DNA of 11,994 nt from CAZMGG01 sp964565715. Its GTDB lineage: Bacteria > Planctomycetota > UBA1135 > UBA2386. The stretch spans positions 1-11,994 of the forward strand of contig CAZMGG010000162.1 in NCBI GenBank assembly GCA_964565715.1. Reading direction: 5' to 3'. Shown here piece by piece: positions 6,520-11,994 of this stretch (its first letter is position 1; each line of letters begins with the position of its first letter). Position numbers and translations under genes: made by a program. The notes beneath the pieces were generated by a model. It was not told the DNA's origin and made no database searches. It saw only the letters and a program-made list of their open reading frames with translations.

Positions 6520-6532
6520 GAGGAGAAGGGAG
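6518..6532 (+). promoter_or_regulatory. Strong purine-rich ribosome binding site deciding the GTG start
   Basis: GGGAGGAGAAGGGAG (6518-6532) ends six bases before the GTG at 6539. It is the strongest Shine-Dalgarno in the window, and it fixes the start within an open frame that extends much further upstream. Confidence 0.75.
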
Positions 6533-6538
6533 CCGCGG

Positions 6539-6925
6539 GTGAGGACCGTCACCAAGAAGGAACTCGTCAACCGGATCGCCGAGAAGAGCGGCGTGACCAA
6601 GGTCGTCGCCAAGGAGATCATCCAGCAGTTCCTGGATGCCATCATCGACGAGCTCTCGGAAGGCAACCGCTTGGAGTTCAGGGAGTTCGGCGTGTTCGAG
6701 TCCCGCGAACGGGCCGCCCGCCGGGCCCAGAATCCGCGCACCCTCGAGAAGGTCGAGGTGCCGGCCAAGCGCATCGTCAAGTTCAAGGTCGGCCGGATGA
6801 TGCGGAAGAAGGTGTCCGGGGACGACGTGCCGGACGACGACTACCTGGACGACGACGACGACGACGACGATGTGCTGCCGCCGCCGCGCAAGGATCGTCG
6901 CGGCGAGGCGGGTTCGGCCGGCTAG
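6539..6925 (+). CDS. hup: HU/IHF-family DNA-binding protein with poly-Asp C-terminal tail
   Basis: Nucleoid-associated DNA-bending protein of the HU/IHF family, 128 residues against the usual 90-100. The core is complete: TKKELVNRIAEKSGVTK (helices 1-2), helix AKEIIQQFLDAIIDEL, the beta sheet start RLEFREFGVFESRERAARRA, the DNA-intercalating arm tip NPRT followed by LEKVEVPAKRIVKFKVGRMM. The usual NPRTG is replaced by NPRTLEKVEVPAKR, a variant I associate with Planctomycetota and relatives. After Lys-Lys-Val the protein continues into an acidic tail (DDVPDDDYL then eight Asp), then PPPRKDRR. GTG 6539 is chosen for its ribosome binding site and because the family begins with TKKEL two to four residues in. 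ATGs at 6380 and 6455 are in frame, but the intervening codons (CTA, CTT, AAT, CCA) are atypical. It converges on the downstream PLP-enzyme gene, 27 bases apart. Confidence 0.9.
   Translation: MRTVTKKELVNRIAEKSGVTKVVAKEIIQQFLDAIIDELSEGNRLEFREFGVFESRERAARRAQNPRTLEKVEVPAKRIVKFKVGRMMRKKVSGDDVPDDDYLDDDDDDDDVLPPPRKDRRGEAGSAG
6848..6868 (+). repeat. (GAC)7 trinucleotide run
   Basis: Seven perfect GAC codons followed by GAT encode the eight consecutive Asp residues of the HU-like tail. A perfect triplet run can change length by slippage in whole codons, which would vary the tail without breaking the frame. Confidence 0.85.
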
Positions 6926-6952
6926 GGCCCGGTCGGTCGCGGCCCGCCCGGC

Positions 6953-8113
6953 TCACACCCGGGCCAGGGCCTGATCCAGGTCGGCGATCAGGTCCGCCTC
7001 GTCCTCGATGCCGACCGACAGCCGGATCAGTCCGTCCGCCAGCCCCGCCTTGTGGCGTTCCGCGGCCGGGATCGAGGCGTGGGTCATGCTCGCCGGGTGG
7101 TCCACCAGGCTCTCGACGCCGCCCAGGCTCTCGGCCAGCGAGAACACCCGGAACGACGACATCACGGCGCGGGCGCGTTCGACGGTGGTCTTCAGCTCCA
7201 CCGACACCATGCCGCCGCCGAGCCGCATCTGCCGCATCGCGATCTCGTGCTGCGGATGGCTCGGCAGCCCCGGGTAGTGCACCACCGCCACCTTCCTGTG
7301 CTCGGCGAGCCAGCGCGCCACCGCCAGCGCGTTGCTGCAGTGGCGCTCCATGCGCACGTGCAGCGTCTTGGTGCCGCGCAGCACCAGGAAGCAGTCCATC
7401 GGTCCCGGCGTGGCGCCGACGCTGTTCTGGAAGTGGGCCAGCTTCCGCCGCAGTTCGTCGTCGTTGCAGACCAGCGCGCCGCCGACCACGTCGCTGTGGC
7501 CGCCGAGGTACTTGGTGGTCGAGTGGGCGACGATGTCGACGCCGAGTTCGAGCGGCCGCTGCAGGAACGGCGACGCGAAGGTGTTGTCGGCCATCGTCAG
7601 GATGCCCTGCTGGCGGCAGCGGGCGGCGATGGCGGCGATGTCGAAGCAGCGCAGCAGCGGGTTGGTGGGCGACTCCAGCAGCACCAGCCGGGTGTTGGGG
7701 CGCAGCGCCGCGTCGAACGCCTTCAGGTCGCTGAGGTCGACGAAGGTCGTGCTGATGCCGAGCTTCTGGTAGAGGGTCGTCAGCAGGCGGTAGGTGCCGC
7801 CGTAGAGGTCGTTGCCCGCCACCACGTGGTCGCCCTGCTGCAGCAGGTCGATGACGCAGTTGATCGCGCCCATGCCGGAGCTGAAGCACAGCCCGTGGCG
7901 GCCGCCCTCCAGCGCCGCCAGGTTGCGCTCCAGGGCCGTGCGGGTGGGGTTGCCCGAGCGCGAGTAGTCGTAGCCCTTCAGCCTGGCCGGTTCCTCCTGC
8001 ACGTAGGTGCTGGTCATGTAGACCGGGGTCATGATCGCGCCGGTGGTGGGGTCGGGTTCCTGGCCGGCGTGGATCGCCAGGGTGCCGAAGCCGTGGGGGG
8101 TCGCTGCGCTCAT
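6953..8113 (-). CDS. Cystathionine gamma-synthase / gamma-lyase (PLP-dependent Cys/Met metabolism enzyme)
   Basis: Cytoplasmic PLP enzyme of the Cys/Met metabolism family, 386 residues, typical length. It interconverts sulfur amino acids: gamma-synthase joins cysteine to an activated homoserine on the way to methionine, and gamma-lyase splits cystathionine to cysteine. Key features are GTLAIHAGQEPDP at the N-terminus, YDYSRSGNPTR (48-58, phosphate-binding Tyr/Arg of the neighbouring subunit), FSSGMGAI (77-84, PLP phosphate loop), LESPTNP, ADNT with Asp176 that pairs with the pyridine nitrogen, and STTKYLGGHSD with Schiff-base Lys201. The C-terminal SLGGVESLVDHPASMTHA is also standard. These motifs do not separate synthase from lyase, so no symbol is given. 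The ATG at 8113 starts the protein a few residues before the conserved region. It is divergent from mutS2 across 52 bases and convergent with the HU-like gene. Confidence 0.93.
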   Translation of the reverse strand: MSAATPHGFGTLAIHAGQEPDPTTGAIMTPVYMTSTYVQEEPARLKGYDYSRSGNPTRTALERNLAALEGGRHGLCFSSGMGAINCVIDLLQQGDHVVAGNDLYGGTYRLLTTLYQKLGISTTFVDLSDLKAFDAALRPNTRLVLLESPTNPLLRCFDIAAIAARCRQQGILTMADNTFASPFLQRPLELGVDIVAHSTTKYLGGHSDVVGGALVCNDDELRRKLAHFQNSVGATPGPMDCFLVLRGTKTLHVRMERHCSNALAVARWLAEHRKVAVVHYPGLPSHPQHEIAMRQMRLGGGMVSVELKTTVERARAVMSSFRVFSLAESLGGVESLVDHPASMTHASIPAAERHKAGLADGLIRLSVGIEDEADLIADLDQALARV

Positions 8114-8123
8114 CGGGGCGCGG

Positions 8124-8150
8124 AGTTTACAAGCCGGCGCCGATCGGCAA
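8124..8150 (-). promoter_or_regulatory. Candidate promoter of the cystathionine enzyme gene
   Basis: On the minus strand TTGCCG (8150-8145), 15 bases, then TAAACT (8129-8124). The -10 ends ten bases before the ATG at 8113, predicting a very short leader. It overlaps the candidate mutS2 promoter on the other strand and contains the palindrome GCCGATCGGC (8139-8148). Confidence 0.35.
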
Positions 8151-8153
8151 CAT
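8126..8153 (+). promoter_or_regulatory. Candidate mutS2 promoter
   Basis: TTTACA (8126-8131; five of six matches to TTGACA), 16 bases, then CAACAT (8148-8153), twelve bases before the ATG at 8166. The -10 is weak. It is interleaved with the opposing promoter, so the two genes may compete for polymerase. Confidence 0.3.
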
Positions 8154-8165
8154 GCTCGGCTGCCG

Positions 8166-10259
8166 ATGCCGAAACCCGCCCCGAGCCAGCCCGCACCGTC
8201 GCCGTACGACCTCGATGCGCTCGAGTTCGGCGCGGTCCGGGCGCTGCTGACCGAGCGGCTGCAGACGCCGCTGGGCGTGACCGCGGTGACCGCGCTCGGG
8301 CCGTTGCCGGACGCCGCGGCGGTGGCGGCGGGCTACGCCGAGGTGGCCGAATTGGCGGGGTGCCTCGCCGACGGGCAGCAGCCGCCGCTCGGCGGCGCCG
8401 TCGAGGTGCGCTCGTGGCTCGGGCCGTGCTTCCGCGGCGAGCACGTGCTGCAGGCCCGTGACCTGGCCGACCTGAAGCGGACGCTGCGGGCCGCCGAGCG
8501 CTGCCGCTCGTGGCTCGCCGGCCGGCCGGCGGCGACTGCGCTGCCGGCCCGCGCGCAGGCCGCGCCGGCCCTGGCGGACCTGGTGGGTGAACTGGAACTG
8601 CTGGTGGACGACCGCGGCGAGGTGCTCGACAGCGCGTCCGTGCGCCTGCGGCAGGCGCGGCTCGACATCGAGGCGGCCCGGCAGGCGGTGGACGCGGCGG
8701 TGGTGCGGGTGATGGCCGAGGGCGACCTGCGCCGCTACCTGCAGTCGCCGGAGGTCGCCTGGCGGCACGGTCGGCCGCTGCTGCAGGTGAAGCAGGAGTA
8801 CCGCGGCCGGGTGCCCGGCGTGCTGCACGACCGCAGCCAGTCGGGCTCGACCCTGTTCGTCGAGCCGGCGGCGGTGGTGGAGGTGGCCAACCGGCTGGCG
8901 GACGCGCAGGCCGCCGAGCACCGCGAGATCCAGGTGGTGCTGGCCTCGGCCCGGGCGGGGCTCGGCCGCAACCGGGCCGATGTCGAGGCCGGCGTCGCGT
9001 TCGTCGCTGCCTTCGACCTGCTGCACGCCAAGGCGGTGCTGGTGGCGCAGGACGGCTTCCTGGTGCCCGAGGTCGGCAGCGACGGACCGTTCGTGCTGCG
9101 GCAGGCGCGGCACCCGATCCTGCTGCGGTCGCGGGCCGAGCGGCCGATCGTGCCGCTGGACGTGACGCTCGGCGATCCCGCCCGCGTCCTGGTGGTGACC
9201 GGGCCCAACACCGGCGGCAAGACCGTGGTGCTGAAGACCATCGGCCTGCTGGCCCTGATGGCGATGGCGGCGGTGCCGTTGCCGGCGGGCGCCGGCACGC
9301 GGGTGCCGTTCCTCACCGCGGTGCTGGCCGACATCGGCGACGAGCAGGGCATTTCGCAGAACCTGTCGACCTTCAGCTCGCACATCGTGCGGATCGGCCG
9401 CTGCCTGGAGGCGCCCGGCGAGCGGCCCCTGGTGCTGCTGGACGAACTCGGCGCGGGCACCGATCCGGAGGAGGGCGGCGTGCTCGGCTACGCGGTGCTG
9501 GAGCGGCTGCTGCAGCGCGCGGCCCTGGCGGTGGTGACGACCCACCTCGGCCGCCTGAAGGACTTCGCCTACAAGAACCCCGGCGCGGAGAACGGCTCGA
9601 TGGCGTTCGACGGCGCCACCCTGCAGCCGCTCTACCGGCTCGAGGTCGGCATCCCCGGCAACAGCCACGCGCTGGACATCGCCCGCCGCGTCGGGCTGCC
9701 GCCCGAGGTCGTGGAGCGGGCGCGGTCCCTGCTCGGCCGGCGTGACACGCGCCTGCAGGAGGTGATCGACGCCGTGCAGCAGACGCGGCGGGACGCCGAG
9801 GCCGACCGCGAACGCACCGCCGAACTGAGCCGCAAGGTCGCCGCCGACAGCCGCCGCGTGCAGGAGCAGCTGCAGGAGGCGCAGCGCCAGGCCAGCTGGC
9901 TGCAGGAGGAGGCCGACCTCGTCGTCGGCCAGCAGGTGCAGTCGCTGCGCGAGGCGCTGGCGCCGGACCTGCAGGCGCTGCTGAGCGCGCCGGGCCAGCA
10001 CGGCGAACGGGCGCGCCAGCTCAAGGCGACGGTGGAAGGCCTGCTGCGCCAGGTCTCGGTGCATCGCCGGCGCATGGCGTTCTGCTTCGGCCTGAAGCGC
10101 GGCGACCCGGTCCACCTGACCCGCTACGGGCGCACCTGTCCGGTGCACAAGGTCGACAAGGTCCGGGAGACGATCACGGTCGACTACGGCAAGCTCCGCC
10201 TGGAGGTGCCCTTCGAGGACGTGTCGTGGCTGCAGCCGCTGGACGGCGGCCCCTCCTGA
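8166..10259 (+). CDS. mutS2: MutS2 family DNA-binding ATPase lacking the Smr domain
   Basis: MutS-like ATPase; family members act in suppressing recombination and in rescuing collided ribosomes. It has 697 residues against the usual roughly 780. Order: an N-terminal lever/core region (15-330) with YDLDALEF, the KQEYRGRVPGVLHDRSQSGSTLFVEP clamp signature and HPILL; the ATPase with Walker A GPNTGGKT (346-353), the FSSHI segment and Walker B VLLDELGAGTDPEEGG (Asp426, Glu427); a charged coiled coil (about 525-600); and a KOW-like beta module (about 641-690: RGDPVHLTRYGRT, VDYGKLRLEVPFEDV). Translation stops there, so the C-terminal Smr nuclease domain is absent, and the 47 bases that follow encode no remnant. 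No mismatch-recognition domain is present, which separates it from MutS1. The ATG at 8166 gives a short N-terminus before the conserved region. The gene looks intact apart from the missing domain. Confidence 0.93.
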   Translation: MPKPAPSQPAPSPYDLDALEFGAVRALLTERLQTPLGVTAVTALGPLPDAAAVAAGYAEVAELAGCLADGQQPPLGGAVEVRSWLGPCFRGEHVLQARDLADLKRTLRAAERCRSWLAGRPAATALPARAQAAPALADLVGELELLVDDRGEVLDSASVRLRQARLDIEAARQAVDAAVVRVMAEGDLRRYLQSPEVAWRHGRPLLQVKQEYRGRVPGVLHDRSQSGSTLFVEPAAVVEVANRLADAQAAEHREIQVVLASARAGLGRNRADVEAGVAFVAAFDLLHAKAVLVAQDGFLVPEVGSDGPFVLRQARHPILLRSRAERPIVPLDVTLGDPARVLVVTGPNTGGKTVVLKTIGLLALMAMAAVPLPAGAGTRVPFLTAVLADIGDEQGISQNLSTFSSHIVRIGRCLEAPGERPLVLLDELGAGTDPEEGGVLGYAVLERLLQRAALAVVTTHLGRLKDFAYKNPGAENGSMAFDGATLQPLYRLEVGIPGNSHALDIARRVGLPPEVVERARSLLGRRDTRLQEVIDAVQQTRRDAEADRERTAELSRKVAADSRRVQEQLQEAQRQASWLQEEADLVVGQQVQSLREALAPDLQALLSAPGQHGERARQLKATVEGLLRQVSVHRRRMAFCFGLKRGDPVHLTRYGRTCPVHKVDKVRETITVDYGKLRLEVPFEDVSWLQPLDGGPS

Positions 10260-10266
10260 CGCCGGG

Positions 10267-10295
10267 CTGGAGCAGGCGCGAGGCCGCGCTACCAT
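10267..10295 (+). promoter_or_regulatory. Candidate promoter of the receiver-aroC unit
   Basis: CTGGAG (10267-10272), 17 bases, TACCAT (10290-10295), eleven bases before the ATG at 10307. The leader would be only a few bases and no Shine-Dalgarno is present. The -35 match is poor. Confidence 0.3.
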
Positions 10296-10306
10296 CGGAC
10301 CCTTCC

Positions 10307-10711
10307 ATGCAGGCTCCCCGCGTCCTGATCGCCGACAACGACCGCGCGGTGGCGGGCCTGCTGGCCGAGGTGCTGCGCCGCCTGGGCTGCGAGGTCGTCC
10401 AGGTGGCCGATGGCGCGGCGGCGGTGGCGGCGCTGACCGACGGTGCCTTCGGCGTGCTGGTGTGCGATCTCGACATGCCGCGGCTGACGGGCTTCGAGGT
10501 CGTCGGCTGGCTCGCCGGCCGGCCGCGGCCGCCGCGGGTGGTGGTGGTGACCGGCTACCTCGATGGCCAGGCCGCCGCGGCGCTGCAGGCCCATCCGCAC
10601 GTGGCGGCGGTGCTGAAGAAGCCCTTCGACCTCGGCGCGTTCACCGACCTGGTCCGCGGGCTGCTGACGGCTGCGGCTGTGCCTTCGAACGGCGACGCGG
10701 GAGCCGGATGA
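10307..10711 (+). CDS. Stand-alone receiver-domain response regulator (CheY-like)
   Basis: A single receiver domain of 134 residues with no output domain. The phosphorylation machinery is complete: acidic pair Asp10 and Asp12 (ADNDR), phosphoacceptor Asp54 in VLVCDLDMPRLTG, Thr82 in VVVTGY and Lys105 in KKPF. The short Ala/Gly-rich tail after 123 has no recognisable domain. Such proteins pass a phosphate between partners or act by binding a target protein. No histidine kinase is in the window, so the input is unknown. The ATG at 10307 starts four residues before the first beta strand; an upstream in-frame extension exists but crosses the intergenic sequence. It follows mutS2 by 47 bases, and its TGA overlaps the aroC ATG (ATGA, 10708-10711), so the two are probably translated together. 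Confidence 0.9.
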   Translation: MQAPRVLIADNDRAVAGLLAEVLRRLGCEVVQVADGAAAVAALTDGAFGVLVCDLDMPRLTGFEVVGWLAGRPRPPRVVVVTGYLDGQAAAALQAHPHVAAVLKKPFDLGAFTDLVRGLLTAAAVPSNGDAGAG

Positions 10712-11919
10712 GCCAGCTGCTCTCGCGGCTGTCGTTCCGCACCGCCGGCGAGTCGCACGGCCCGGCCGTGGTGGCCATCCTGGAGGGCCTGCCCCGGGGG
10801 CTGCTCCTCGACATCGACCGGGTCGATGCCGCCCTCCGCCGCCGTCAGGGCGGGGCGGGGCGCGGGGGCCGGCAGCGGATCGAGGCCGACCGGGTCGAGG
10901 TCCTCGGCGGGCTGCGGGGCGGCCGGACCATCGGCTCGCCGCTCTGCCTCCTGGTGCGGAATCGCGACGACTCCATCGACCGGCTGCCGGAGCCGACGCG
11001 GCCCCGGCCCGGGCATGCCGACCTGGCCGGCTGCTACCGCCACCTCGATCGCGACATCCGTTCGACCCTCGAGCGGGCGTCGGCCCGGGAGACCGCCGGG
11101 CGCGTGGCGGCGGGCGCGGTGTGCTCCCAGGTACTGGCGCTGGCCGGCTGCCGGGTGTTCGGGTTCGTCCGTTCGGTGGCCGCAGCGGCCATGCCGGCCG
11201 AGGTGCCGGGGCCGATCGGCGCCGCCGACCTGGAACGGCTGACCCAGGTCCGGGACGGCTCGCGGCTCTACACCCTGGACGCGGCGGCCGACGGGGCGAT
11301 GCTGGCGGCGGTCCAGGAGGCCGGGCGGCAGAAGGACACCGTCGGCGGTGTGCTGGAGGTGCAGGCGATCGACCCCCTGCCCGGGCTGGGAAGCTGCCTG
11401 CAGTGGCACGAGCGCCTGGACACCCGGTTGGCGGCGGCCGTGATGTCCATCCCCGCCATCAAGGGGGTCGAGATCGGGGCAGGTTTCGCGACGGCGGGCC
11501 TGTTCGGTTCGCAGGTACACGATCCGATCCTGCCGGCGCCGAGCGTGCAGGAGGGTGGCCCGCTGGCGCTGCCCCGCGGCAGCAACCGGGCCGGCGGGCT
11601 GGAAGGGGGCATGACCAACGGCCAGAACGTGGTGGTGCGGGCGGCCATGAAGCCCATCGCCACCCTGGGCCAGCCCCTGCCGAGCGTCGACCTGGCGACG
11701 GGCGCGGCCGATGCCGCCGGCCACGAACGCTCCGACCTGTGCGCGGTGTCGGCGGCTTCGGTGGTGGCGGAGGCCATGGTCGCCCTGGTGCTGGCCGACG
11801 CCATGCTCACCCGTCTCGGCGGTGAGACGGCGGCGGAACTGGCAGGCCGGCTCGAGGCCTTCCGGGCGGCGGCGGCGCGGCTGGGGCGCGGGACGCCCCC
11901 CGGCGACGGAGCCTGCTGA
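10708..11919 (+). CDS. aroC: Chorismate synthase
   Basis: Last enzyme of the shikimate pathway: converts 5-enolpyruvylshikimate 3-phosphate to chorismate using reduced FMN, in the cytoplasm. It has 403 residues, in the range of the longer bacterial forms (about 390-400). Hallmarks in order: FRTAGESHGPA (10-20), a basic RRRQGGAGRGGR stretch (44-55), IGSPLCLLVRNRD, RPGHADLAG (100-108), ERASARETAGR (122-132), VMSIPAIKGVEIG, GSNRAGGLEGGMTNGQ (GGMTNGQ at 300-306), and RSDLCAVSAASVVAEAM near the C-terminus. All three classic chorismate synthase signature regions are thus visible. The ATG at 10708 overlaps the stop of the receiver gene; without coupling there is no strong ribosome binding site. The C-terminal 20 residues are low complexity. 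The gene appears intact. Confidence 0.97.
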   Translation: MSQLLSRLSFRTAGESHGPAVVAILEGLPRGLLLDIDRVDAALRRRQGGAGRGGRQRIEADRVEVLGGLRGGRTIGSPLCLLVRNRDDSIDRLPEPTRPRPGHADLAGCYRHLDRDIRSTLERASARETAGRVAAGAVCSQVLALAGCRVFGFVRSVAAAAMPAEVPGPIGAADLERLTQVRDGSRLYTLDAAADGAMLAAVQEAGRQKDTVGGVLEVQAIDPLPGLGSCLQWHERLDTRLAAAVMSIPAIKGVEIGAGFATAGLFGSQVHDPILPAPSVQEGGPLALPRGSNRAGGLEGGMTNGQNVVVRAAMKPIATLGQPLPSVDLATGAADAAGHERSDLCAVSAASVVAEAMVALVLADAMLTRLGGETAAELAGRLEAFRAAAARLGRGTPPGDGAC

Positions 11920-11937
11920 AAAAAGCCGTGGCTCGCC

Positions 11938-11965
11938 TTGAACTGCTCCGACCCCTCGGTATCGT
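11938..11965 (+). promoter_or_regulatory. Candidate promoter for a gene beyond the right edge
   Basis: TTGAAC (11938-11943), 16 bases, TATCGT (11960-11965), in the 75 bases after aroC. No start codon with a supported reading frame is visible before the window ends. The spacing matches the trpS and HU-like gene candidates. Confidence 0.35.
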
Positions 11966-11994
11966 CCCCGCCTCTCTTTCTCCGCGGCTCGTTG

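Noticed and set aside
6380..6538. N-terminal extension of the HU-like protein from ATG 6380 or 6455
   Set aside because: The stretch uses atypical codons, overlaps the kinase start and candidate promoter, and bypasses the strong ribosome binding site at 6518-6532. The family normally begins at TKKEL.
6926..6952. Possible bidirectional terminator between the HU-like gene and the PLP enzyme gene (GGGCC 6925-6929 with GGCCC 6941-6945)
   Set aside because: The stem is only five pairs with an 11-base loop and no T-run on either side; not distinguishable from random GC-rich pairing.
8127..10295. 722-residue minus-strand frame antisense to mutS2
   Set aside because: MutS2 on the plus strand has ordered conserved motifs; the antisense frame is His/Arg/Gln-rich with no motif.
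11917..11937. Terminator-like AAAAAA next to GCCGTGGC after aroC (T-run on the minus strand)
   Set aside because: The only pairing (AGCC with GGCT) leaves a two-base loop, too tight for a hairpin, and the A-run is on the wrong strand for aroC.
1..11994. tRNA, rRNA, CRISPR array, transposase or integrase genes
   Set aside because: Looked for by eye on both strands; no cloverleaf with a conserved T-loop, no regularly spaced direct repeats and no mobile-element protein motifs were found.

Overview
The window is very GC-rich bacterial chromosome with short intergenic gaps, G/C-ending codons and stop-start (ATGA) overlaps. It holds ten complete protein genes and one gene cut by the left edge. I see no RNA gene, insertion sequence, phage gene or CRISPR array. 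The organism is diderm: it has Mla-type lipid-transport genes, predicted lipoproteins and a Kdo/WaaP-like kinase. The HU-like protein has an NPRTLEKVEVPAKR arm that I associate with Planctomycetota and relatives. That assignment is tentative and comes from memory, not a search.

Left block, minus strand (1-2815): a repeat-rich exported protein, mlaE (permease) and mlaF (ATPase, truncated) form one unit joined by two 4-bp ATGA overlaps. The repeat protein has about 22 units of roughly 20 residues, each centred on an aromatic-Pro-aromatic motif such as LWPLF. It is the most intriguing gene here: an uncharacterised, apparently all-beta envelope protein translated with a lipid ABC transporter.

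Divergent block, plus strand (3024-5699): trpS, a small lipoprotein and an exported TPR protein lie closely spaced or overlapping. A 208-bp divergent region separates this block from the left block. It carries candidate promoters and a perfect 7-bp inverted repeat.

Middle (5718-6925): a Kdo/WaaP-type kinase on the minus strand meets the TPR gene tail to tail and is divergent from an HU/IHF-family gene. The kinase has Asn where the catalytic Asp should be and a sharply AT-rich patch inside its coding sequence. The HU-like protein ends in a poly-Asp tail encoded by a perfect (GAC)7 run.

Right block (6953-11994): a PLP-dependent cystathionine gamma-synthase/lyase gene (minus) is divergent from mutS2 (plus) across 52 bp with overlapping candidate promoters. 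The MutS2 lacks the usual C-terminal Smr nuclease domain. A stand-alone receiver-domain gene follows and overlaps aroC by ATGA. The last 75 bases hold a candidate promoter for a gene beyond the edge.

Several genes have a plausible -10 element only a few bases before the start codon and no clear Shine-Dalgarno, which suggests short-leader or leaderless transcripts. All promoter calls were made by eye.
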